Positions 8,280 through 18,188 are shown, counted from the first letter of the stretch. The stretch is DNA of 64,000 nt from JAZDFC01 sp043808235 (GCA_043808235.1 JAZDFC010000019.1:124001-188000), one strand, 5' to 3'. The notes: generated from the sequence alone by a model not told the origin. Translations and numbers: made by a program.

Positions 8280-10343
8280 ATGAGAATCAAATTATTGGTT
8301 TCAGCGATTGCGGTCTTTAGCTTTGCCTTTCTATCCATTTCACTATGCCAGGTTAATAATACCAATGAAGATGGGACAACTCCCATTACTAAACTAAGTG
8401 ATTTTTGGGTCAATTCGTATTATGATAAGGACGCAACCGAAGCATTCCCGGTTAATTTTCAGGAGTTACTTGCTAAGGCAAATCCTGATGAGCAATTTTT
8501 CGGAGTCGGCGACGCAAATAACTTTTATTCGCCATCCGGTCTGTTTACAGAACCCGATCCAAATAAAGTAAATCAAGCATACGTTTGGGGACTTACAAAA
8601 TCGGGGAATAATCTCTGGTTTGGAACAATTGCAAATACTCTCTGCTTCGTTTTAGGTGGTTTGGGTTTAGATGAACCATCCCATAATGATTTCTGGACAT
8701 GTGAGTTTGGTGAAGGTCCATACTCGCCTCCCTTACCGGATGCTCTTGGCGATTGGCGACCACCAAGAATTTTTATGTATGATTTAGTTGCGGGTAAATT
8801 AACTGAGAAAACTCCCCGTGATCCAAGACTAAATATTACTGTCGGACTAAGATCGGCTGCCACATGTGGAAATGTAATATTATTCGCAGGTCCCGGAATG
8901 AGTGGAGGTATAAATCTTTTTGCATTTAATGCAGCAACTAAAAAATACATAGGCTCCCGAACTCTTACTAATTATTCTAACATTAGGAAATTTTTAATAG
9001 TTAATAATATACTATACACTTCTGTCGGACATTCAGAAAAAGGTGGCCGTGTTTTAAGATGGGTCGGTGATGTGGATAATCCATTCAGCTTTATCGAAGT
9101 TGGTAGAATAGATGCACAAGGTGCTGAATTATGTGTCCACAATAATCGTATCTATGTAAATACATGGCCTGATCTTAAAGTTGGAACTACGCCAACTGTT
9201 GCCGGTATTTGGCGCAGTCCAATTATTCCGATAGGAGGTTTGCGTGCAACACATCTTGATTTATGGGATAAAGTTTTTAGTTATGATATGTACGATCCCG
9301 ATCCCATTACAGCAATCACTTATGGCGGTGGCGCATTGATTTCCTTTGATGGTCATTTATATTGGGGGACAATGCATGTTCCATTCGCAGCTACTGTAGT
9401 TCATATGAGAATTTATCCGCCGGCATCGCAACAGGATATTTTATTAGCAATGCTTGGTACCCACCGAGCCATTTCAATATTCAGAGTAGATGAATTCTCT
9501 GATCCGCCGATGAAATCAGATGTTGAACTTCTCTACGGAGCGCCTGTATTACCAAGCTATTCTCCGGTTGATGGTTGGCAAATTGTACCGAACAATTTAG
9601 GCGTTTTACCTCAGTATGGATTATCGGGATTCTGGAATTTTTTTAATAATTATACGTGGACGATGGGAGTTTATGATAACCGTCTTTACGTTGGGACAAT
9701 GGATTGGAGTCTACTTTTAGCAATGGGTCTTCGAGATATTATTCATCAAATGTATAGAAAATATCTTGATCCATCTGTTGAGATTGATTACGAACGTGAA
9801 AACGAACTTGCTTTCCCAAATTACTTATTCGGTGCGGATTTATGGAGGTTCGAGAATTCAGTTTTTCCTGCCATACCTGAAGACATAACCGGATGTGGAA
9901 ATTTATGGAATTATGGATTTAGATCTATGCTCTCCGACGATAAATTATACTTAGGAACTGCAAACCCGATGAATCTTGCCAGTGATGGCGTTTTGAAAGG
10001 CGGATGGGAACTTCTGCAATTAGCAGAACCAGTTTCGAAAAAAATAAATTTATCCTCCTCGACGGATGAAGTCAAAATTACTAATTATCCGAATCCATTC
10101 AATTTGGAAACCGCAATTAATTTTACTATTCCTTACGACGGGTCTGTAAAAATAACTCTGTATAATTCAATCGGCGAAAGAGTCGCTGAAATATTTAATG
10201 GTCGAAAACCCGCCGGTGACCATAAGATTGAATGGAGAGCTGACAATTTATCATCGGGTATCTATTTCTCTGTGCTTGAATTAAAATCGTTATCTGGCAC
10301 CGATTTCAAAAAAATTGTTTCTAAAATGATTTTGCTTAAATAA
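8280..10343 (+). CDS. Exported beta-propeller-like protein with T9SS sorting domain, function unknown
   Basis: 687 residues with a signal peptide (cleavage likely after 'SISLC' near residue 23) and a strong Shine-Dalgarno (tttggaggc) 7 bp before the ATG. The body has recurring 'NNLWFGT', 'NNRIYVNTW', 'DNRLYVGTMDW', 'DDKLYLGTANP' strands spaced through the protein, which is what repeated beta-propeller blades look like. No catalytic motif was recognised. The last ~85 residues (from 602) carry 'NYPNPFN...INFTIP' and end in 'SKMILLK', a type IX secretion C-terminal sorting and anchoring domain. It should therefore be secreted or fixed to the cell surface. It stands alone, with a strong hairpin terminator 11 bp after the stop. 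Confidence 0.85.
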   Translation: MRIKLLVSAIAVFSFAFLSISLCQVNNTNEDGTTPITKLSDFWVNSYYDKDATEAFPVNFQELLAKANPDEQFFGVGDANNFYSPSGLFTEPDPNKVNQAYVWGLTKSGNNLWFGTIANTLCFVLGGLGLDEPSHNDFWTCEFGEGPYSPPLPDALGDWRPPRIFMYDLVAGKLTEKTPRDPRLNITVGLRSAATCGNVILFAGPGMSGGINLFAFNAATKKYIGSRTLTNYSNIRKFLIVNNILYTSVGHSEKGGRVLRWVGDVDNPFSFIEVGRIDAQGAELCVHNNRIYVNTWPDLKVGTTPTVAGIWRSPIIPIGGLRATHLDLWDKVFSYDMYDPDPITAITYGGGALISFDGHLYWGTMHVPFAATVVHMRIYPPASQQDILLAMLGTHRAISIFRVDEFSDPPMKSDVELLYGAPVLPSYSPVDGWQIVPNNLGVLPQYGLSGFWNFFNNYTWTMGVYDNRLYVGTMDWSLLLAMGLRDIIHQMYRKYLDPSVEIDYERENELAFPNYLFGADLWRFENSVFPAIPEDITGCGNLWNYGFRSMLSDDKLYLGTANPMNLASDGVLKGGWELLQLAEPVSKKINLSSSTDEVKITNYPNPFNLETAINFTIPYDGSVKITLYNSIGERVAEIFNGRKPAGDHKIEWRADNLSSGIYFSVLELKSLSGTDFKKIVSKMILLK

Positions 10344-10353
10344 GATTTCCTCA

Positions 10354-10383
10354 ACAAGCCGGTTGAATTTTCAACCGGCTTGT
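10354..10383 (+). terminator. Intrinsic terminator after the propeller-like gene
   Basis: Perfect 13-bp stem (acaagccggttga with its complement) and a 4-base loop, followed by a T-rich tail (ttccttt), 10 bp after the stop at 10343. Confidence 0.85.
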
Positions 10384-10487
10384 TTCCTTTAGAATAATTC
10401 CTTTCTATTACCTTGCTTTGCATGTTTACTGTTTTCTTTTCGTTAAATTTCCATCCGTCATAAAAATAATTTTATTATTCTATTAAT

Positions 10488-12956
10488 ATGGAGGAATTGA
10501 AAATTTTTCGCAAAATAACTTTTTTGTTTTTATTCGTATTTTCTTCAGCATTATTTATTCATGCACAGGAAGAAATCGAAAAAGTAGTAAGTCAAAAAAT
10601 CTCTGATGTATTCGCCAGGCTTAGCCAGGAAAATATTTCAACCGGTATTTTGCACGATAAGGCTATTTCTTTTGTCCGGATTGAAGAATTTGATGGAAAA
10701 TCTTTTTCGAAGATTTGCAGATTGAAGGATTGGAAGCAAATCTATTTAGAGATGTTCAATTCATTTCTCTCGAAACCTTCAATGGAAGAGCTAAAATCGA
10801 TCAACCATAAAATCAATCAATTCAGAGATAGGAAAGTATATCCACTGGGAGTAATTAATTTCGACTATAATAAAATTAAAACGGATGCATTCGAAAGGGG
10901 AATGCTGAAAGATAATAACGGAGTGATTGAATATATTGACGGCGAACCTTTCGAAGAGAGATCGGTTTTTGCTGTTACTGCATTAATTGAAAAAACATAT
11001 CGAGGCTCATCGGTTGAATTTCTTTATTCGGATGAATTTTATTTTTCAAATAAAACTCAGAAAATCGAGCTCATCGAAATTGACTTTGCAGATGGATTTG
11101 GATTTAGAAAAATAATTCCGGGTGTTATTCATATTAATTATTCTTCTCCCGGTGTAAAAAACATTCGGGTTATTGCTCATTACGAAAATGGTTCGATTAA
11201 TAAATCTTCATTTTATTTCAATGTGATCGAACTCGATACTCCTCAACCTCACGAAACATGGACGGTGACTGCGGACATCCCATATCTGGGGGAAGTAGCG
11301 ACCGGACATGCGTTCATTTATCGTTCTGATTTGAATTCTACTCTCACTAATCCTGTACTTATAGTTGCCGGTTTTGATTCAGGAAACGATCTTGGTTGGG
11401 ATGGTTTATATAATTTGTTGAATCAGGAAAATTTGATCGAAGATATCAGGAGTTATGGATACGATGCAGTCGTTTTTAATCTTGATTCAACAAATTATTT
11501 TGTTCAGCGAAATTCATTCGCTGTTGTAAAGTTAATTCAAATGGTAAACAGCATGATCGGTACAAGTAAAATTTCGGTAATCGTTGGTGCGAGTATGGGA
11601 GGATTATTGGTTCGATACGCATTATGTTATATGGAAACAAACGGATTAGATCATAACATAGAAAAATTTATTTCATTCGATTCACCGCAGAATGGCGCTA
11701 ATATACCTTTAGGGCTTCAATACTTCGCAGCTTTTTTTGCGAGTCAATCTGCCGATGGACAGGAAATACTTGATATGCTAAACGGTTCTGCCGCCAGGCA
11801 AATGCTTGTGTATCATTATTCCGAACCAGCCGGAACAACCGGTGTCCCGGATCCTTTGTTCACCGAACTCCAAAATGAACTTGATACGTTGGGCGATTAT
11901 CCACAAGACGTTGAATTAGTTTCCATTATTAATGGCAGCGGCGCCGCGCAGAATCAAGGTTATAATGCGACCGACCAGGTTATTCAATACGAATATGACA
12001 GCTTCCTGGTTGATATCACCGGGAATGTTTGGGCTGTTCCGGATAATACTTCGCACATTATATTTGATGGGCTTATTCAATTTTTAGGAATGCCCGCTGA
12101 CGATCAAACTGTAATAGTGAACTCAACGAAGCCTTATGATAATGCGCCGGGTGGAAACAGATCCTCTTTTGCAGACCTAGATTCGATGGACGCTCCTTAC
12201 GGAGACATAATTGCTCTCCACGATAATCATGGTTATATTCCTACAGTAAGCGCGCTTGATGCGGATACGGAAAATTTATTTTATAACTTTTCCTTGAATA
12301 CCGAAACCGTATCAACTCCTTTCGACAGAATATATTTCCCGGCGGAGAACCAGGAACACATGACAATTACAGAAGAAAGCGCCGGATGGTTTTTGGATGA
12401 GATAGTAGGAATTTCAAACGTAAGTATAATCAGTGGCTGGAATATAATTTCTGTGCCTCTGCACGCCAAAGATATGCGGACTACTTCATTATTTCCTACC
12501 GCAGTTTCGAATGCATTTTCTTACGACGGCGCTTATATTGCCAAGGATACTCTGGAATTCGGAAAAGGGTACTGGCTAAAATTTCCTTCTTCGGATAACA
12601 TAGAAATAAAGGGAGTGCCGGTTTCCGGAAATATTTCGGTGTCGGCTGGTTGGAATATAGTAGGTCCGTTTAATACTAATGTAGCTGTTTCGGATATCGC
12701 TACCAATCCGGCGGGAATACTTACTTCAAACTTTTTCGAATATTACGGTGCATATTTATCGGCAGACACACTTAAACCGGGGAAAGGTTATTGGATCAAA
12801 GCAAGTGCAAACGGCGAGTTAATTCTTACTCCATTAGTAAATAGAAAGGAATCCTCGATGGAAAGAATTTTTCCCCAATTGAAAAGTGAAAATAATTCAG
12901 GTTTTATTGGTATCAATAAAAAATTCGTATCGAAAAATTTTATAAATAGAAAATGA
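10488..12956 (+). CDS. Exported alpha/beta-hydrolase (lipase/esterase-like)
   Basis: 822-residue protein with a hydrophobic leader ending 'FIHAQE' (~26). The middle has an alpha/beta-hydrolase fold: 'NPVLIVAGFDSGNDLGW' (~288-304) and the nucleophile elbow 'GASMGG' with Ser369, followed by 'RYALCYM' as in PGAP1/lipase-like esterases. A candidate catalytic His lies in 'HDNHGY' near residue 580. The C-terminal ~170 residues hold two copies of a beta-module starting 'SGWNIISVP' and 'AGWNIVGPF', each ending 'GKGYWLK'/'GKGYWIK'. No T9SS tail is visible, unlike its neighbours. An SD-like ggagga falls inside codons 1-3, so the true start could be slightly downstream. The stop overlaps the next start (ATGA), so the two genes are translationally coupled. 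Substrate unknown. Confidence 0.8.
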   Translation: MEELKIFRKITFLFLFVFSSALFIHAQEEIEKVVSQKISDVFARLSQENISTGILHDKAISFVRIEEFDGKSFSKICRLKDWKQIYLEMFNSFLSKPSMEELKSINHKINQFRDRKVYPLGVINFDYNKIKTDAFERGMLKDNNGVIEYIDGEPFEERSVFAVTALIEKTYRGSSVEFLYSDEFYFSNKTQKIELIEIDFADGFGFRKIIPGVIHINYSSPGVKNIRVIAHYENGSINKSSFYFNVIELDTPQPHETWTVTADIPYLGEVATGHAFIYRSDLNSTLTNPVLIVAGFDSGNDLGWDGLYNLLNQENLIEDIRSYGYDAVVFNLDSTNYFVQRNSFAVVKLIQMVNSMIGTSKISVIVGASMGGLLVRYALCYMETNGLDHNIEKFISFDSPQNGANIPLGLQYFAAFFASQSADGQEILDMLNGSAARQMLVYHYSEPAGTTGVPDPLFTELQNELDTLGDYPQDVELVSIINGSGAAQNQGYNATDQVIQYEYDSFLVDITGNVWAVPDNTSHIIFDGLIQFLGMPADDQTVIVNSTKPYDNAPGGNRSSFADLDSMDAPYGDIIALHDNHGYIPTVSALDADTENLFYNFSLNTETVSTPFDRIYFPAENQEHMTITEESAGWFLDEIVGISNVSIISGWNIISVPLHAKDMRTTSLFPTAVSNAFSYDGAYIAKDTLEFGKGYWLKFPSSDNIEIKGVPVSGNISVSAGWNIVGPFNTNVAVSDIATNPAGILTSNFFEYYGAYLSADTLKPGKGYWIKASANGELILTPLVNRKESSMERIFPQLKSENNSGFIGINKKFVSKNFINRK

Positions 12957-15853
12957 TGAAAGCTATGAAGCGATTAATAATTTTATTAGCATGCATTTCC
13001 ATTTCAACCTTCGCGCAGGTTAGTTATGATGGACCGGCGCAGGGTTCGGTTACAACCGGTGTAATCCAAACGACTGATAATTTCGGCGTGTCGTTTACTC
13101 CGTCTCCGGGAAGATTAAAATTTTTCAATAATTCAGGAGAAAGGAGAACGTATCAAAAATTCAATACTGTGAATGCTCTTGCACCCGAAGGTTCGAATTT
13201 TATTCTCGATCCCGCATTCAACTTGAAGAAGAGTTTGGAAGACAGCATCATAGTTTTTAGAAGCATGAACGGTATTCCTGATATGGGTACAAGCATTCCA
13301 CCCGATCCTTATATTGCTGTTGGTCCAAATCATTTTATCGAAGTTGTGAATAGTATAATTCAAATACGTGATAAGGTTGGCACAATCTTAAAAACTATTT
13401 CCGCTGATGGATGGTTTGGAAATGCGTTACCAGGCGCTGATCCATTCGATCCGAAAGTAATTTACGATTATTATGCCGGAAGATGGGTAATGGTCTGGCT
13501 TAATTTGAATGATCAGACAAATGAAAGTTATTATTTGCTATCTGTTTCCGACGATGAGAATCCGCTTGGCGCCTGGTTCAACTGGGTTCTGCCCGGTAAT
13601 ACTAACGGGGATACTCCGGATGCTTTCTGGGCGGATTATCCCGGTCTCGGATTCGACGATAAAGCAATTTACATCTGTTCGGATCAATTCACTTACGGGA
13701 GTAATGTTTTTCAGTATGAGAGGATTCGTATAATAAATAAGAATCAAATTTATATTAATGGAAATCCGGGACAGGTAATTTGGAACGATTTGTGGAATAT
13801 CAAATATCCCGGTACAAATGTGCATCCGTATATGATTCGTCCGGCACGGATGTATTCAGCGTCCGATGAATATTATTTTATGGTGATTGAGCCGAGCGCT
13901 TCCGGAACACTCAAAAATAGTTTTGGTCTCTTTAAACTTTCCAATTCCATCACTAATCCTGTGCTTGATGGAGTAGTAATTCCAGTTACTGCTTATAACG
14001 ATCCAGCAAATCCGGGGCAACTTGGCGGCGGACTCGGATTTAAAATTTGGGATTCAAATTTACTCTGCGAACCTTTTTACCGCGATGGCATAATACACGC
14101 GACGCATACAATTAAAAATGGCGATTTCTGCGATGTGCGATACCTGGCGGTGAATATTGCGAATAATTCAGTTGTAAGTGATATTGCAATTGGAGCGCCG
14201 GAGTACTTTTATTTTTATTCTGCGGTTGCTGTCAACCAAAATAATGATGTGCTGCTGACATATTCCCGCTCTGCCGATACCGAATATGCCGGAGCTTTTT
14301 TTACCATCGTTCCGTCCTCAACAAATCAGCCTTTGGCAAGTAAGTGCATTCAAACCGGCAAGGCTCATTATGTAAAAACATTCGGCGGGGGAGATAATAG
14401 ATGGGGTGATTATATGGGCGCCTGGGTCGATCCCGAAGATCAAAATAATTTTTGGATTGCAACCGAATATGCGGCGGCTACTAATACTTATGGCGTTTGG
14501 GTTGCTGCGATTCGTCCATTCCCATTTGACGGAGTTTATGCTACCATATCCGATAACAATATTGATTTCGGAGAAATTGAAATTGGCAGTTCCGAAACTC
14601 ATAATGTAATAATTAAAAGCTATGGTAAAAATGGGCTTGTTATTAACGGAATGGGGATTATAAATCCGGCATATAGTTTCGAAGGGATTTCCAACTTCCC
14701 GATCACAATTCCAGCATACGATTCAATCAGTTTCAATGTTATTTTCGAACCAACAGTAAGCGGTATCGTTGAAGATAACCTTGATATCGATTGCAATCTT
14801 CCAGAAGATGTTTCCCTAAATATAAGTTTAAGTGGTGAAGGTTACTCGATAACAGCTACGCAGAATGATGTTTTCTATGCTTCCACCGCTTCAATAAGTA
14901 ATGGCGTAATTTTAGCAATCGATCCGGCAAATGGCTCGGCAGAGGTAATTGGAGCTTCCGGCAAAGATTTGATTGGAAGCATTACTATTAATCCAACTAA
15001 TAAACAAATATATGGATTAGTCCCATCAGCGAATGAAACTGCGATTACAAGAATTGACGCTGAATCGGGTAGAGCGTTTGATAAATTTTTGATTCAAAAA
15101 AATCTCACTGCAATCGCTTTTGATTCCGATGGAAAATTAATCGCTTCTTCCTGTGAAGGTGAGTTGTTAAAAATTAATCCGGAGAGCGGGGAAGTGCAAG
15201 TAATCTCTTTTAACGGATTGCAATATTCGGCATTTGCAGTACATCCGACGAGCGGAGAACTTTGGGGCGCATTAAAAAGCGGAGGCGATAAAGATGAAAT
15301 TCATAAAATAAATAAATCAAACGGCGAACACGAACTCGTTGGAAAAACCGGGTACAATTTATTTACCGAAGCTATGACATTCGATAAAAACGGAAATCTT
15401 TATGGAATTATTACACCGGCTTTGCAGCAATCAAAGTTAATTTCATTAAATACATTAACAGCTGTAGGTACCGAGATCGGAACCACCGGGTACAGAGGTG
15501 TAAAGGGATTGGCAGTATTCAACGAAGCGATAGTGGAAGTTAACGAAGCGACTGTCAAAACAATTTTTGATTTTTCACTCGAACAAAATTATCCGAATCC
15601 GTTTAATCCAACAACCTCAATCAAATATTCCATAGCCTCTGTAGAGACGCCATATATGGCGTCTCTACAACATGTTACTTTAAAAGTTTATGATGTACTC
15701 GGAAGAGAAGTCGCAACTCTCGTTAACGAAAAGAAAGCTGCTGGGAAATACGAAATAGAATTCAACGCTTCTCATCTTGCATCGGGAGTTTACATTGTAA
15801 AGCTGACTGCCGGAGAATTAACGCAGAGCAAAAAGATTTTACTAATGAAGTGA
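12953..15853 (+). CDS. Large exported protein with hydin/SPD-2-type Ig module and T9SS sorting domain
   Basis: 966 residues; signal peptide from the second Met ('RLIILLACISISTFAQ'). The N-terminal ~500 residues ('PPDPYIAVGPNHFIEVVNS', 'FDPKVIYDYYAGRWVMVW') resemble surface-protein propeller domains. Residues ~533-640 ('DFGEIEIGSSETHNVIIK ... NVIFEPTVSGIVED') form an ASH/SPD-2/hydin-like Ig module. Residues ~645-860 contain repeated 'TGYNLFTEAMTFDKNGNLYG'-type strands (second propeller-like region). From ~878 a T9SS domain ('NYPNPFNPTTSIKYSIA ... SKKILLMK') ends the protein. It overlaps the lipase-like gene by 4 bp. A 30-bp palindrome of the window's REP family is embedded in frame in the sorting domain (15640-15669). 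No enzymatic motif was recognised. Confidence 0.85.
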   Translation: MMKAMKRLIILLACISISTFAQVSYDGPAQGSVTTGVIQTTDNFGVSFTPSPGRLKFFNNSGERRTYQKFNTVNALAPEGSNFILDPAFNLKKSLEDSIIVFRSMNGIPDMGTSIPPDPYIAVGPNHFIEVVNSIIQIRDKVGTILKTISADGWFGNALPGADPFDPKVIYDYYAGRWVMVWLNLNDQTNESYYLLSVSDDENPLGAWFNWVLPGNTNGDTPDAFWADYPGLGFDDKAIYICSDQFTYGSNVFQYERIRIINKNQIYINGNPGQVIWNDLWNIKYPGTNVHPYMIRPARMYSASDEYYFMVIEPSASGTLKNSFGLFKLSNSITNPVLDGVVIPVTAYNDPANPGQLGGGLGFKIWDSNLLCEPFYRDGIIHATHTIKNGDFCDVRYLAVNIANNSVVSDIAIGAPEYFYFYSAVAVNQNNDVLLTYSRSADTEYAGAFFTIVPSSTNQPLASKCIQTGKAHYVKTFGGGDNRWGDYMGAWVDPEDQNNFWIATEYAAATNTYGVWVAAIRPFPFDGVYATISDNNIDFGEIEIGSSETHNVIIKSYGKNGLVINGMGIINPAYSFEGISNFPITIPAYDSISFNVIFEPTVSGIVEDNLDIDCNLPEDVSLNISLSGEGYSITATQNDVFYASTASISNGVILAIDPANGSAEVIGASGKDLIGSITINPTNKQIYGLVPSANETAITRIDAESGRAFDKFLIQKNLTAIAFDSDGKLIASSCEGELLKINPESGEVQVISFNGLQYSAFAVHPTSGELWGALKSGGDKDEIHKINKSNGEHELVGKTGYNLFTEAMTFDKNGNLYGIITPALQQSKLISLNTLTAVGTEIGTTGYRGVKGLAVFNEAIVEVNEATVKTIFDFSLEQNYPNPFNPTTSIKYSIASVETPYMASLQHVTLKVYDVLGREVATLVNEKKAAGKYEIEFNASHLASGVYIVKLTAGELTQSKKILLMK
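15640..15669. repeat. REP-like palindrome, copy 4 (in frame inside T9SS domain)
   Basis: Perfect 30-bp palindrome, each arm 15 bp (tgtagagacgccata). Its length is a multiple of three and it encodes 'VETPYMASLQ' between two conserved strands of the T9SS sorting domain. Confidence 0.88.
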
Positions 15854-15860
15854 TTATATC

Positions 15861-15893
15861 ATTCTGAGCCTCGATTATATCGAGGTTCAGAAT
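15861..15893. terminator. Hairpin after the T9SS protein gene
   Basis: 14-bp stem (attctgagcctcga pairing with tcgaggttcagaat, one G-U) and a 5-base loop, 7 bp after the stop. There is no T-run on either side, so it may be a mini-repeat or a weak terminator. Confidence 0.45.
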
Positions 15894-15967
15894 CTTAGGA
15901 TAGACTTGTTTGCTTGCCGTTATTTATCTAAATTATCATATAATTATATCGTAATTATTTAGGCAAT

Positions 15968-16258
15968 ATGAAAAATATTCGGTTCGAATGGGATCAGAAA
16001 AAGAATTTAGCTAATATCAAAAAACATAAAATTTCTTTTGAGGAAGCTTGTATAGTCTTTTATGATGAAAATGCCCGCCTGATAACGGATAATGAACATT
16101 CAATTTCAGAGGAACGGTTTATAATTTTAGGACTGACAAACACACTCAAACTCCTTGTTGTCGTTCATACGTATAGAGAGATTGATGAAATTATAAGAAT
16201 CATTTCAGCAAGAAAGGCGACAAAATTGGAAAGCAAATATTATTATGGAGTTAAATAA
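15968..16258 (+). CDS. brnT: BrnT-family toxin (RelE-like ribonuclease)
   Basis: 96-residue protein with the BrnT pattern throughout: 'FEWDQKKNLANIKKHKISFEEA' at the N-terminus, 'RFIILGLTNTLKLLVVVHTYRE' in the middle and 'IRIISARKATKLESKYYY' at the C-terminus. BrnT toxins are small mRNA-cleaving RNases related in fold to RelE and are neutralised by BrnA. The toxin gene comes first and the antitoxin follows with the stop and next start one base apart, the usual brnTA order. Known brnTA operons are autoregulated by the antitoxin complex; an operator would lie in the 114-bp upstream gap, but I could not pick one out. Confidence 0.88.
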   Translation: MKNIRFEWDQKKNLANIKKHKISFEEACIVFYDENARLITDNEHSISEERFIILGLTNTLKLLVVVHTYREIDEIIRIISARKATKLESKYYYGVK

Positions 16259-16259
16259 A

Positions 16260-16472
16260 ATGAAAAAAGAATATGATTTCAAAGGTTCGATTAAGAATCC
16301 ATATATAAAAAAACTCAAAAAACAAATATCCATTCGAATCGAAAATGATACGGTAGAATACTTCAAGCACTTAGCCGCTGAGATTGATATTCCTTATCAA
16401 AACCTAATGAACATCTATTTAAGAGATTGTGCACAAAAGAATTTACGACCGGATATTAGTTGGCAAAAATGA
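16260..16472 (+). CDS. brnA: BrnA-family antitoxin
   Basis: 70 residues, 'MKKEYDFKGSIKNPYIKKLKKQ' then a ribbon-helix-helix-like segment 'ISIRIENDTVEYFKHLAAEIDIPYQNLMNIYLRDCA'. BrnA proteins use this fold to bind the brnTA promoter and their N-terminus to inhibit BrnT. I start at the ATG at 16260 because a GGAG lies 9 bp upstream and because BrnA proteins usually begin MKKEYDF; a longer frame from 16245 overlaps brnT. The two-gene unit lies between a hairpin and the convergent meaB gene. Confidence 0.85.
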   Translation: MKKEYDFKGSIKNPYIKKLKKQISIRIENDTVEYFKHLAAEIDIPYQNLMNIYLRDCAQKNLRPDISWQK

Positions 16473-16506
16473 AAATAGTGTTATTAATGAATGATTTGAA
16501 AATCAC

Positions 16507-17631
16507 TTATTTGAGTGAATCGTAAAAGATTTTCAGCAGTTCTTCCGCAGCAGCGGATGGTGTGAGTTTTCCTGATAAAATATTCCTTTTGAATTCAGGC
16601 ATGATGGATTTTATATGTGGATGATTGAAAAATTTATCTTTCAGCCCATTCTCAATCATGGTTAAAGTCCATTCAAGTGTTTGAGCTTTCCTTCTCTCTT
16701 CAAATATCCCGGATGATTTAGTATTCGATTCAAATTCTTTTGTTGTATCCCAAATATCTTTTATACCAAATCCGGTAATTGCGGATGCAGTTTGCACCAT
16801 CGCGGTCCATCCTTTTGTAGCTGGTTGCATATAATGGAGCGCGTTCGCGTATTCAACTTTTGCACGGTTTGCATTTAACCCGTTATCACCATCAGCTTTA
16901 TTCACGACTAATAAATCTACCAACTCCATCACTCCTTTTTTAATTCCCTGTAATTCGTCGCCCGCGCCTGCGATCATCACAAGTAAAAAGAAGTCCACCA
17001 TCGATCTAACTGTAATTTCACTTTGCCCAACGCCAACGGTTTCAATTATTATCACATCGTAACCGGCAGCTTCGCATGCTAATATTGTCTCGCGGCTTTT
17101 CCTTGCAACTCCTCCAAGTGTTCCACCGGAAGGAGAGGGGCGAATAAAACAATTTTCTTCACGCGATAAATTTTCCATTCTGGTTTTGTCACCAAGTATG
17201 CTGCCTTTAGTAATGCTGCTGCTGGGATCTACAGTAAGTACGGCAATTTTGTGTCCGTGTTTTATTAGGAACATTCCGAGCGATTCAATCAATGTGCTTT
17301 TGCCGGCGCCCGGTACGCCGGTAATCCCGATGCGGATTGATCTGCCGGTAAACGGTAAAAGTTTTTGAAGAAGCGCCTGAGCTTTTGCATGATGACTTTG
17401 CGAGTTACTTTCGATTAAAGTGATTGCCTTTGCAAGAAGTTGACGATCATTCTTTCTAACACCGTCAAGTAATTCTTCTATCGACGGATCAACTTTCTTT
17501 TTAGTTGAATGAATTTTTTTACTCTGTTTCTTTTCATCCGGTTCGATCCCTTTCACAATTTTAACGGCAAATTCATTCCCCGCATTTTTCGGAGTCCAAT
17601 CGGGTTTATATGTTTTGTTTTTTGAGGACAT
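16507..17631 (-). CDS. meaB: MeaB/ArgK-type G-protein chaperone of methylmalonyl-CoA mutase
   Basis: GTPase (374 residues) that protects and reloads adenosylcobalamin on methylmalonyl-CoA mutase. P-loop 'GVPGAGKS' (~105-112), 'VDPSSSITKGSILGDKTRM', switch-type 'ETVGVGQSE', 'AGAGDELQGIKKG' and base-recognition 'NKADGDN' are all in MeaB order. The N-terminal ~50 residues are a charged, lysine-rich extension. I take the ATG at 17631; a TTG at 17646 would overlap the preceding stop by 4 bp. It is the last gene of the mutA-mutB-GNAT-meaB run on this strand, which matches its role. Confidence 0.93.
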   Translation of the reverse strand: MSSKNKTYKPDWTPKNAGNEFAVKIVKGIEPDEKKQSKKIHSTKKKVDPSIEELLDGVRKNDRQLLAKAITLIESNSQSHHAKAQALLQKLLPFTGRSIRIGITGVPGAGKSTLIESLGMFLIKHGHKIAVLTVDPSSSITKGSILGDKTRMENLSREENCFIRPSPSGGTLGGVARKSRETILACEAAGYDVIIIETVGVGQSEITVRSMVDFFLLVMIAGAGDELQGIKKGVMELVDLLVVNKADGDNGLNANRAKVEYANALHYMQPATKGWTAMVQTASAITGFGIKDIWDTTKEFESNTKSSGIFEERRKAQTLEWTLTMIENGLKDKFFNHPHIKSIMPEFKRNILSGKLTPSAAAEELLKIFYDSLK

Positions 17632-17642
17632 ATATATTTTTA

Positions 17643-18188
17643 TCAACCCAAAAATTCACTTCGCAGGATACTGCAGTAAATTATGTCTTCATATTTTCCG
17701 TCTTTAATAATATCCTGACGGAGATAACCTTCCTCATGCATTCCGTTCTTGAACATTACCTGTCCCGAAGCGGGATTCCGGTTGAAGTAATGAGCATAGA
17801 TTTTATTCAGTCTCAATACATCAAATCCGTATTTGATCACAGCGCCCAATGCTTCTGAAGCGTAACCCTTATTCCAGTAGGGCAATCCAATCCAATAACC
17901 TGCTTCCGCTTTTTCATGCTCAAATTTCAAGATGAAGCTTATCGCGCCAACCACTTCACCGCTTTCTTTTAAGCAGATAGCCCAATTAACTTCTTTACCA
18001 TCGTTGAAATTTCTTCCGTGTCCGCCAATCCAAACTTCAGCGGCGCCATCTGGATAAGGATGGGGAATATTCATTGTTGTATCGGCAATTTCTTTTGCTC
18101 CGGCAAGCTGTTTTACAACGATTGCATCCTCCATTGTGAAGGCACGTAATAATAATCTGTCTGTTGTGAGTTCAGGTATTTTAATCAT
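17643..18188 (-). CDS. GNAT-family N-acetyltransferase (RimJ/RimL-like)
   Basis: 181-residue acetyltransferase of the Acetyltransf_3 type: 'LTTDRLLLRAFTMEDA' at the N-terminus, beta-strand 'VVGAISFILKFEHEKAEAGYWIG', then the acetyl-CoA loop region 'YWNKGYASEALGAVIKYGF' and 'RLNKIYAHYFNRNPASGQVMFKNGM'. Such enzymes acetylate ribosomal-protein N-termini or small amines; the substrate here is not predictable. It lies between mutB (61 bp) and meaB (abutting), so it appears to be part of the methylmalonyl-CoA mutase operon, which is not a usual member. Confidence 0.88.
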   Translation of the reverse strand: MIKIPELTTDRLLLRAFTMEDAIVVKQLAGAKEIADTTMNIPHPYPDGAAEVWIGGHGRNFNDGKEVNWAICLKESGEVVGAISFILKFEHEKAEAGYWIGLPYWNKGYASEALGAVIKYGFDVLRLNKIYAHYFNRNPASGQVMFKNGMHEEGYLRQDIIKDGKYEDIIYCSILRSEFLG

